A DNA stretch of 64,000 bases, from positions 1,054,001-1,118,000 of the forward strand of contig NZ_CP104854.1 of NCBI RefSeq assembly GCF_050916235.1, given 5' to 3'. Of this stretch, positions 8,460 to 15,593 are shown piece after piece. The stretch is from Maridesulfovibrio sp050916235 (GTDB lineage Bacteria > Desulfobacterota > Desulfovibrionia > Desulfovibrionales > Desulfovibrionaceae). The translations under genes were made by a program, and so were the position numbers. Under the pieces are notes generated by a model that was not told where the DNA came from, did not search any database, and saw only the letters and a list, made by a program, of their open reading frames with translations. The number at the start of each line of letters is the position of its first letter. Position 1 is the first letter of the stretch.

Positions 8460-10943
8460 CTAGTCCGCCCAGACCAATGCATTTCCGCCTGTATCCTTGG
8501 CCTTGTAAGTAGCATTATCAGCCCGGCTGAGCATAAGTTCAGGAGTGTCTCCGTCCCTTATCACAGTCATTCCGCCGCTGATGGTTACCCTGCCTGAAAA
8601 TTTCTTTTCCACCCGGAGCCTGATCCTGTTACCGATCTTCTCCAGAGCTTCCGAACGGACCTCGGTTACAATAACCCCGAACTCATCCCCGCCGTATCGA
8701 CAGGGGAAATCCATACCGGCCCGAAGTTCGGCCTTGAGAATATCCGCCACGTTCTTAAGAACTTCATCACCGGCCTGATGCCCTTCGGTGTCATTAACGG
8801 ACTTGAATCCGTCAAGATCGAAAAAGAGCAGCCCGATGGGACGCCCGGTCCGCCTGCTGCGGGCAATTTCACGTGCCAGAAGCGTGTTGAACTGGGTATG
8901 GTTGAACAGATCGGTAAGCCCGTCAAAAATGGCCTGACGCTTGAGCTTGTCCTCAAGCCTGCGAATATGGGTCAGGTCTCTGGCAACAATCAGGTGTCTA
9001 TCCCCCGGACCTGCCAGACTGCTGATAACCAGCTCGAACGGACGCCCTGCCGTATCAGTCCTCTTGAGCAGGACTTCAAGGACCGACTTTTTCTGATCAA
9101 AAATCTCGGGGCCCCAGCGGCCGATGAAAGTCTCGCCCGGAGAGGCTATGTCAAAAATATTTCGTCCCAGAAAAACCTTGGAAAATCTGGCCGAGGCATA
9201 GTTGATGTTTCCGCGCCTGTCTACAGTCAGAACCACGTCACGCATGGATTCCACCAGACCCTCGAGAAAATCGCGCTGTTTCAAGGCCAGTACCTGGCTT
9301 TCCGAAACATCCCGGATATTCTCCATCACCACGGAGATCATCTTGCCGTCACCTCGGGACTGGCGGTAGGCGGACACATAAATGCAGGCATCGCGAGGAA
9401 TGCCTCCGGTACGCAGGGTAACACACATGATCTTGCTGAAAGACGGCCGGTCAACGGAATCAAGGAACTCAGTCCAGCCCCTGCCAAGTTCCATTCCAAG
9501 GCCGGTCTTGAACACTTCACCGAAATCCTTTTTGCCGGAGACTGTGGCCCCGCCGAGAAAACGTCCCATCTCCTCGTTGAAATCAACCAGATTTCCATGG
9601 GCATCCAGAGTGGCAATACCAAGCGGCAGGTTTTCCAGAGTTGCGGCCCGGTCTTCAATCAGATGCTGCCTGGCGCAGTAATGCTCATAGGCCTGACCTA
9701 TAAAGCGGAAATAGAGCCTGAGCCAGTCCTTTTCCTCTGCGGACAGCCCCTTGGCAGAACACACGAACCTGCCGAACAAAACTGAACGGCTCAAAATATC
9801 GATACTGCACCCTTTCCTGCCCAGCTGCAGTTCATTCACGGAAAGGCGGTCACCACCCTTATCCACCCCCGATTCAGTAGAACGGTAGATGGTATAGCTG
9901 TCCGAATGAGGAGATTTGAGAGCCAGTTCCCAGTCAGCAATATCCCAGTTCAACTTCACGTGTCGGGCTATCATCCGGGCTATGGATTTAACCCCACCCT
10001 CGGCCGTAAGAAGCTCAAGGCTCAAAAAATAACTGGACTGGAGGCTTTTAATGGAATGGTTGTAAAAGTGGGTCTCTTCCCCGCCTTCTTCCATGCCGAG
10101 AATTTTGAGCATGGACTGGAACTTTGTACGGCATACAGCCCGGAAGCCCTCGATTGCATCTTCCTTCATGTCCAGAGAATTTTGGAGCAGAATCTCAAAC
10201 TGCAAGACGTTGAACGGAGAAGTACTGTTTCCGAGTTCCATTTCAGCCCAGCGGGTGGCCAGAATCACTGCCTGTGTAGGAAGATCGAATGAATCAAGGT
10301 CGTCAATGGCATGGTGGTGCTGCAGGGCCGGGCACTCAAGGGTTTTCATCTTCCAGCGGGCAAGTAGAAATTTGCTCAGTGCCCCGTGGTTGATGCCCCA
10401 TGCGTCGATCTCGGCTTCCTCCTGCCCGGGATAGGAACGCGCAATTGACTCCATATCAGCCCCGGCAGGCAGTTCTTCGGGGGCTGCACTGCGCAGAAAC
10501 AGCAGAGAAATATCTTTAAGAAGGCAGCAAAGATAGACCTTGTCAGCATGCTCGGGGCAGATACGTGAAGCGATGAGTTGAGCTGCAATAGCCCCCCATA
10601 CGGTAAGAATCCAATCATTGTATATTTTGTAGGAATCGTCTTCGACAGCACTGCTGACGTGCTTCTGGTAGTTTATCGTCACTGCAAGGTTGAGAAGCTC
10701 ACGGGTGCCGAGAACAATAGCCGCCCTTTTAAGGTCGGATATTTCCTGGGACAACCCGTAAAACGGCGAATTGACCAATGTGAGAATTGTGGCCGACAGA
10801 GCAGGATCCATGCTGATAATCTGGCCCAGCACGGCAAAATCAGGCTCCGGCTTGCAGGCCTCCTCCATCAGCTGAAGCATGACCGGAGAAAAGCTGAGCT
10901 TCATCATAAGCCTTGGTGACTCAAGGATTTCTTCCAGACTCAT
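8460..10943 (-). CDS. HDOD-PAS-GGDEF signalling protein (predicted diguanylate cyclase)
   Basis: The 827-residue soluble protein begins with an HDOD domain (about 1-220), followed by a sensory region and two PAS-like segments (about 430-660). It ends with a GGDEF domain whose motif YGGDEF lies at residues 750-755, after FFDLDGFKSVND. The active-site sequence is canonical, so it should make c-di-GMP. The usual product-inhibition site RxxD is changed: the corresponding sequence is RAGMD, one residue too long. AGGAG lies 9 nt before the ATG. It is followed at 40 nt by purL and preceded at 30 nt by the polyprenyl synthase, so all three may share transcripts. The input signal is unknown. Confidence 0.92.
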   Translation of the reverse strand: MSLEEILESPRLMMKLSFSPVMLQLMEEACKPEPDFAVLGQIISMDPALSATILTLVNSPFYGLSQEISDLKRAAIVLGTRELLNLAVTINYQKHVSSAVEDDSYKIYNDWILTVWGAIAAQLIASRICPEHADKVYLCCLLKDISLLFLRSAAPEELPAGADMESIARSYPGQEEAEIDAWGINHGALSKFLLARWKMKTLECPALQHHHAIDDLDSFDLPTQAVILATRWAEMELGNSTSPFNVLQFEILLQNSLDMKEDAIEGFRAVCRTKFQSMLKILGMEEGGEETHFYNHSIKSLQSSYFLSLELLTAEGGVKSIARMIARHVKLNWDIADWELALKSPHSDSYTIYRSTESGVDKGGDRLSVNELQLGRKGCSIDILSRSVLFGRFVCSAKGLSAEEKDWLRLYFRFIGQAYEHYCARQHLIEDRAATLENLPLGIATLDAHGNLVDFNEEMGRFLGGATVSGKKDFGEVFKTGLGMELGRGWTEFLDSVDRPSFSKIMCVTLRTGGIPRDACIYVSAYRQSRGDGKMISVVMENIRDVSESQVLALKQRDFLEGLVESMRDVVLTVDRRGNINYASARFSKVFLGRNIFDIASPGETFIGRWGPEIFDQKKSVLEVLLKRTDTAGRPFELVISSLAGPGDRHLIVARDLTHIRRLEDKLKRQAIFDGLTDLFNHTQFNTLLAREIARSRRTGRPIGLLFFDLDGFKSVNDTEGHQAGDEVLKNVADILKAELRAGMDFPCRYGGDEFGVIVTEVRSEALEKIGNRIRLRVEKKFSGRVTISGGMTVIRDGDTPELMLSRADNATYKAKDTGGNALVWAD

Positions 10944-10973
10944 CTACTGCTTCTCCTTATAATCTCGCTCCAC

Positions 10974-11942
10974 CTACTTGCTGCGGGTCAACACAAAGTC
11001 GGCGGCCTGCTTGAGAACCCGACGCTCAGGGCTGTCGGGCAGAGGTTCAAGACTCATTTTGGCCTTCTCTATATAATCTGCCGCGTACTGTCTGGTCCGC
11101 CCTCCAAGATCATGCCTGCGAATTTCAGCAAGTACATGGTCCCGCTGTTCATCTGACAGGGTGCGTGTTTTTATACCGGACAGCAGCCTTTCGGCTTCAT
11201 CATCTTGCAACATCTCAAGATAAAGAATCAACGGTAAAGTTACTTTGCCTTCCTTGAGGTCCCCGCCTTCAGGCTTACCGGTGTCTCCTGACGGGGATTC
11301 GTAGTCCAGAGCGTCATCCACAAGCTGGAAGGCGATACCCATGTTAAGACCGAAGTTGCCGACAGCATCCTCAAGATCACGGTCATCACAGGCAAGAGCT
11401 GCGCCGATCCGGCATGAAGATTCCAGCAGCCGGGCAGTTTTGCCGATAATGATCTCCATGTAGGTGTCGCGATCGACTCTAGGCTCGGAAATATGTGCTA
11501 TTTCGAGGATTTCACCCTCGGCTGTGGCCATGATGCCGGAAGCGAGGATAGAGCTTATTCTGGATTTACCGTAGTCCGCTCCAATGCGGTTGGCCAGTGC
11601 CAGCAGAACATCTCCGGCAAGAATGGTTTCAGTGGTCCCGAAAACAAGGTGGGACGCCTTTACCCCTCTACGCAGGTCGGCATCATCCAGAATATCGTCA
11701 TGAAGCAGGGTCGCTGCATGGAGCAGCTCAAGAGAGCAGGCCAGAGGATAGATGTCATCCCCGGCATATCCGAGTCCCCGTGCTGACAGAATGGTGAGCA
11801 CCGGGCGAATACGCTTTCCCGGAGCCAGAAGGACATGCCTTGCAACCCCTTTCACCAACCCCGCGAGTTTAGCGGTTTCCTCGTCGAGAAAACCGTTAAT
11901 ATGAGGCAATTCCTTCTCAAAATAGGCTAATAACTCAGTCAT
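10974..11942 (-). CDS. Long-chain polyprenyl diphosphate synthase (menaquinone side chain)
   Basis: This is an all-trans prenyl transferase of 322 residues that extends farnesyl-PP with isopentenyl-PP. The two Asp-rich motifs are DDILD (82-86) and DDALD (209-213), and GKRIRPVL is also present. Small residues just before the first motif (AATLL) fit a long-chain (hepta/octaprenyl) synthase better than an FPP synthase; a separate FPP synthase gene is at 33874. It lies 47 nt downstream of futalosine hydrolase in the same direction, and a UbiE/MenG gene is nearby. This suggests its product is the menaquinone tail. The chain length cannot be read from sequence alone. Confidence 0.9.
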   Translation of the reverse strand: MTELLAYFEKELPHINGFLDEETAKLAGLVKGVARHVLLAPGKRIRPVLTILSARGLGYAGDDIYPLACSLELLHAATLLHDDILDDADLRRGVKASHLVFGTTETILAGDVLLALANRIGADYGKSRISSILASGIMATAEGEILEIAHISEPRVDRDTYMEIIIGKTARLLESSCRIGAALACDDRDLEDAVGNFGLNMGIAFQLVDDALDYESPSGDTGKPEGGDLKEGKVTLPLILYLEMLQDDEAERLLSGIKTRTLSDEQRDHVLAEIRRHDLGGRTRQYAADYIEKAKMSLEPLPDSPERRVLKQAADFVLTRSK

Positions 11943-11989
11943 CCGCGTATGAATTATCCCGGTTGAGTAGATTCAGCAGGAAACGGCAA

Positions 11990-12688
11990 TTACCCGAACA
12001 GTCCGGAGCATATCCGGCCTAGTCCGGTCAGGGCACCGTTCAGGTCCCAATCGCAGCTATCCCTTGATCCCACAATGTTAGAAACGGTCCGCAGCTCGCA
12101 CATATCCACGCCGGCCAGAGTGCAGGCATAGGCCGCTGCAAAACCTTCCATGTTCTCCAAATCCGCCGCATAAGCAATCCTGAACCGCGCGGCGCCCTCC
12201 AAGGTAGCGGTAACTCCGCTTACAGTTAAAGAAACAGCTTCGGGCAGTTTTGCCAATCGGTCAAGTCCTGATTTATCAAGACTTTTGCCGGAAAGCAGTT
12301 CAACCCTATCCCAGACAGGTCCGCCGGCCGTCTGAGCGAGGCAGAACCCGATTCCCTTAGGGTCAACGTCATGCCCCTTTTTCAGGCCGTATTCAGGCCA
12401 TATTTCAGTCCGCACCATACAGGACGTACCGAGAGGAAATTTTTCCGGGACAAAAGTTCCGGCAATCCCGACCATGATTACCAGACCGGGATCGTGTTCA
12501 GCCAGAACCCTTCCCAGAGAAAGAGCGGTATTTATCACCCCGATTCCGGTCACCAGCAACAACCCGGAACGACTGCCCAGCCTGACGGGGATCTCTTTTC
12601 CCTGCTCAAGCACGGGGAGCTTCACAGTTCCTCCGAGGGCGGCCTTCATCTCCTTGGCTGTTGCGGTGACAAAAAGAACCGGTTTCAA
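11990..12688 (-). CDS. mqnB: Futalosine hydrolase
   Basis: The 232-residue protein belongs to the nucleoside phosphorylase/MTAN superfamily. It has GIGVINTALSL, VGIAGTFVPE and the catalytic-region pattern NMEGFAAAYACTLAGVD typical of futalosine hydrolase, which releases hypoxanthine from futalosine in the Mqn menaquinone pathway. The start codon is TTG (12686-12688). It lies 3 nt after the stop of the sugar-nucleotide dehydrogenase gene, and its GGAG ribosome site lies inside the last codons of that gene, so translation is probably coupled. The polyprenyl synthase follows. Confidence 0.9.
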   Translation of the reverse strand: MKPVLFVTATAKEMKAALGGTVKLPVLEQGKEIPVRLGSRSGLLLVTGIGVINTALSLGRVLAEHDPGLVIMVGIAGTFVPEKFPLGTSCMVRTEIWPEYGLKKGHDVDPKGIGFCLAQTAGGPVWDRVELLSGKSLDKSGLDRLAKLPEAVSLTVSGVTATLEGAARFRIAYAADLENMEGFAAAYACTLAGVDMCELRTVSNIVGSRDSCDWDLNGALTGLGRICSGLFG

Positions 12689-12691
12689 ATC

Positions 12692-14002
12692 TTAGAGTCT
12701 CCAGTACCTGACGCCGGATTCTTCCATTTCCTTGCGGTCAAAGAAGCATTTGACATCAACAATCACGGCCTGTTTAGGTTCAGCGAACCAGCCCTTGATG
12801 GTTTCAAGATCAAGCTTGCGGTACTCATCATGGGAAACGGCCAGAATCAGTGCGTTAAGGTCGTGAAATTCTTCAAAGCCAACTGTCTCAAGCCCGTATT
12901 CTTCCACGGCCTCTTCTGGATCGGCATAGGCATCATGAACCAGCACATTGACACCGAAGGATTTGAGTTCATCCACAACGTCAACGACCTTGGTGTTGCG
13001 AAGATCGGGAACATTCTCCTTGAAGGTAAGGCCGAGAATCCCCACACGGGCGTTCTTGACCTTGCTGTCGGCATTGATCATCTGCTTGACGGTGGTGTCT
13101 GCAATGAATTTACCGACGGAGTCATTGATCTTGCGTCCGGCAAGGATTACCTGCGGATGATAGCCTATGGCCTCAGCCTTGGTGGTCAGATAATAGGGGT
13201 CAACTCCGATGCAGTGACCGCCGACCAGGCCGGGACGGAAAGGCAGAAAATTCCATTTGGTTCCGGCAGCTTCAAGAACATCCAGAGTATCAATACCCAT
13301 CCTGTCGAAGATCATGGACAATTCGTTCATGAGGGCAATGTTCAGGTCACGCTGGGTATTTTCAATAACCTTGGCGGCTTCAGCAACCTTGATGCAGGAA
13401 GCCCGGTGGGTTCCGGCAGTAACAACAGTAGAATAGAGCCTATCGAGAAGGTCGGCCACTTCGTCATTGTTTCCGGCAACAACCTTTACGATAGTCTGCA
13501 GGGTGTGCTTGCGGTCGCCGGGGTTGATACGTTCGGGAGAGTAACCAACGCCGAACTGTTCTCCATATTTGAGACCGGACTTCTCTTCCAGAATGGGCAC
13601 GCAGATGTCTTCAGTCAGACCGGGGTACACAGTGGACTCGTACACAACAATGCAGCCCTCTGGCATGTTCGCTCCCACAGTTGTGGAAGCGCCGACAACA
13701 GGACGGAGGTCCGGATTGCGGGCTTCATCAATGGGGGTAGGAACGGCAACGATGATAACACCGCAGTCCTTAAGTGCCGCAGGGTCAGAACTGAACTCAA
13801 GATAGGTGTGGAAATCGTTCTCAAGGACTTCATTGGTGCGGTCATATCCGGTACGCAGTTCCTTGACCCGCTGTGCGGATATATCAAAACCCAGCACCTT
13901 GAAATGACGACCGAGGGCAACGGCAAGAGGCAGGCCCACGTAGCCGAGTCCGACAACACCTACGGTTGTCTTTTTAGCTTCAATATCTTCAAATCTGATC
14001 AT
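12692..14002 (-). CDS. UDP-sugar 6-dehydrogenase (TviB/WbpA-like)
   Basis: This is a 436-residue NAD-dependent nucleotide-sugar dehydrogenase. The Rossmann motif GLGYVGLP spans residues 18-25, and the catalytic cysteine is Cys264 in GGHCIGVDPY. The pattern resembles the WbpA/TviB branch acting on UDP-N-acetylhexosamines rather than UDP-glucose. The product would be a uronic acid for surface polysaccharide. AAGGA lies 10 nt upstream of the ATG. It heads a minus-strand unit with mqnB and the prenyl synthase although the pathways differ. The exact sugar is not decided by the sequence. Confidence 0.9.
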   Translation of the reverse strand: MIRFEDIEAKKTTVGVVGLGYVGLPLAVALGRHFKVLGFDISAQRVKELRTGYDRTNEVLENDFHTYLEFSSDPAALKDCGVIIVAVPTPIDEARNPDLRPVVGASTTVGANMPEGCIVVYESTVYPGLTEDICVPILEEKSGLKYGEQFGVGYSPERINPGDRKHTLQTIVKVVAGNNDEVADLLDRLYSTVVTAGTHRASCIKVAEAAKVIENTQRDLNIALMNELSMIFDRMGIDTLDVLEAAGTKWNFLPFRPGLVGGHCIGVDPYYLTTKAEAIGYHPQVILAGRKINDSVGKFIADTTVKQMINADSKVKNARVGILGLTFKENVPDLRNTKVVDVVDELKSFGVNVLVHDAYADPEEAVEEYGLETVGFEEFHDLNALILAVSHDEYRKLDLETIKGWFAEPKQAVIVDVKCFFDRKEMEESGVRYWRL

Positions 14003-14140
14003 ATTCTGTAGTTCCTTATTTCTTTTCCGGGAATGCCCGGTTTACTGTGCATAATAATGCAGGCACAAAAATTTAATAAAACAACTCAGTGTGTATAGGG
14101 GTGGACAGAATCATCCTGCGCATATACAACTCTTCGTATT

Positions 14141-14350
14141 ATGCACATAGATTGGTCCTTCCTTCTGTCCGCTCTGGGTCTGGCCTTCATAATCGAAGGG
14201 ATACCCTATTTTATATTTTCTGAGCGCATGCCCAGAATACTTATCTCCATTATTGAAAGGGGACCGAGACAGTTGCGCATACTCGGCCTGATAGCAATGA
14301 TATTCGGGCTGCTACTTATCTCTTTAGGTCAGTCGCTGAGCGATCTCTGA
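14141..14350 (+). CDS. DUF2065 small membrane protein
   Basis: The 69-residue protein has two hydrophobic segments around a short basic loop. The sequence GLAFIIEGIPYFIFSERMPR followed by LRILGLIAMIFGLLLISLG matches the DUF2065 (YjeT-like) family, whose function is unknown; in proteobacteria these genes often sit near hflKC. No clear ribosome site precedes the ATG, so the start is less certain. It converges on the methyltransferase gene with an 8-nt gap. Confidence 0.75.
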   Translation: MHIDWSFLLSALGLAFIIEGIPYFIFSERMPRILISIIERGPRQLRILGLIAMIFGLLLISLGQSLSDL

Positions 14351-14358
14351 CAACCAGC

Positions 14359-15087
14359 CTACTTTTCTTTTTCCGCAACATGAATATAGACAATACCTGA
14401 AAGCAGAGGGACGAACATTACACGCCCGAAACCGGCGCGGCGCAGTTCTTCGCCAAGGGCTCTCTCATCAGGAAAAGCGCGGATGGTATCCGCCAGATAT
14501 GAATATGCCCCGGAATCCCCGGAAACAACCTTGCCCAAAAGAGGCAGGACTCTGTTCAGATAAAAATTGTATACACCCTTCCAGATGCGCTTGCTGCCCG
14601 AACCGAATTCAAGAATGCAAAAACGGGCTCCGGGCTTGAGTGCTCTGAGCACCTCGCGGTAGGCATCTTCCCTGGGCAGTATATTGCGGATTCCGAAAGC
14701 AATTGTCGCGCCGTCAAGACAGTTGTCCGGCAGCGGCAGGCTCTTGCCGTCCGCCTGAACAGGAGCGATTATCCCGCGCCTTGCCGCATGTCTGCCTTCA
14801 AGCTTCTTGTCCTTGCCGCAGGAAAGCATCGGATAGGCAAAATCCATGGCCAGGACTTTCACGCCCTTATACTGACGGACCAGTTCAACAGATACATCCA
14901 GAGTTCCGGCAGCAAGATCAAGCACAAGACCGTTTTCCTGCGGGCGAACCAGCTTTACCAGCCTGTAACGCCAGTAAATATCCTGACCGGCGCTCAGAAA
15001 ATGGTTCAGGAAATCATACCAGCCGGCAATACGACCGAACATGGCAGCAACTTTTCTGCCATGCTCCTGATGGGAAGTATCAGCCAT
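14359..15087 (-). CDS. ubiE: Demethylmenaquinone methyltransferase (UbiE/MenG)
   Basis: This SAM-dependent methyltransferase would perform the last step of menaquinone synthesis. The 242-residue protein contains RIAGWYDFLNHFLSAGQD at the N-terminus, the SAM loop VLDLAAGTLDVS, and the UbiE signature IAFGIRNILPREDAYREVLRA-type region followed by LEFG. I chose ATG 15087 because AAGGAGAT lies about 11 nt upstream; a longer start at 15126 would overlap the preceding small gene. The gene carries the same pathway theme as mqnB and the polyprenyl synthase upstream. Confidence 0.92.
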   Translation of the reverse strand: MADTSHQEHGRKVAAMFGRIAGWYDFLNHFLSAGQDIYWRYRLVKLVRPQENGLVLDLAAGTLDVSVELVRQYKGVKVLAMDFAYPMLSCGKDKKLEGRHAARRGIIAPVQADGKSLPLPDNCLDGATIAFGIRNILPREDAYREVLRALKPGARFCILEFGSGSKRIWKGVYNFYLNRVLPLLGKVVSGDSGAYSYLADTIRAFPDERALGEELRRAGFGRVMFVPLLSGIVYIHVAEKEK

Positions 15088-15091
15088 CGGC

Positions 15092-15274
15092 TTAGGAATC
15101 TCCTTTGCTGCCGGACGCCAGAACATCCTGCTGTTCCTTCACCGCCGCAACGACATCGGCATAGATAGCACTGAAATTTTCGGAAAAATTGCTGGGGGAA
15201 ATACGGCCCACTTCAATGAACTTAACAACTATTTCCTTGGTTACCTGCAAAGCCTGCTTCTGAATATTATCCAT
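15092..15274 (-). CDS. Small conserved-looking protein of unknown function
   Basis: The 60-residue protein has the core EIVVKFIEVGRISPSNFSE and a predicted helical C-terminal half. I recognise it only as the type of small protein common in Desulfovibrio-like genomes and assign no function. I chose ATG 15274 (MDNIQKQ) with AAGGAT 9 nt upstream; a second ATG at 15283 is too close to that site. The stop lies 4 nt before the ubiE start, so the two are probably cotranscribed. The preceding 130 nt form strong stem-loops (see 15290-15402). Confidence 0.6.
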   Translation of the reverse strand: MDNIQKQALQVTKEIVVKFIEVGRISPSNFSENFSAIYADVVAAVKEQQDVLASGSKGDS

Positions 15275-15289
15275 GACTTCCATATCCTT

Positions 15290-15402
15290 GCTTTTTCTGG
15301 GAAAAACCCCGCCCGGTGGGAAATGGCCACGACCTCCACAGGTTGGGCGCCGGGCGGGTAAAAAGAGAGAAACCTTTAAAGCCACCCTCTTTTGTGAGGC
15401 TC
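15290..15402 (-). other. Structured 5' leader upstream of the small gene and ubiE
   Basis: Read on the minus strand, two stem-loops occur in series. The first pairs CCTC with GAGG around ACAAAA inside an AAAG/CTTT helix. The second pairs CCCGCCCGG with CCGGGCGGG around a loop of about 35 nt and is followed directly by five T residues, as in an intrinsic terminator. The second hairpin lies just ahead of the small gene's start, so it could attenuate transcription into that gene and ubiE. No known riboswitch consensus was recognised. Confidence 0.45.
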
Positions 15403-15530
15403 TTTAGCATGAGACCTCCAAATAGTCGACCCGCATATCGGCTGAAAATAATTTATCCTGACTGAAGCGGCATTCATAAGGGGCTCCCCTGCAGACTGCC
15501 TCCTGCCATCACGGACTTACATAAATCAAA

Positions 15531-15563
15531 TCGGTCCGACGGACTTCTTGCCCGTCGGACCGA
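15531..15563 (-). terminator. Terminator of the acidic repeat-protein gene
   Basis: A perfect 12-bp stem (15531-15542 with 15552-15563) closes a 9-nt loop about 30 nt after the stop codon. On the minus strand it is followed by TTTGATTTAT. It is the only plausible end signal for the 825-residue protein gene. Confidence 0.8.
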
Positions 15564-15593
15564 CCTGTATCTTTTATAGTACGAACTGCTGGA

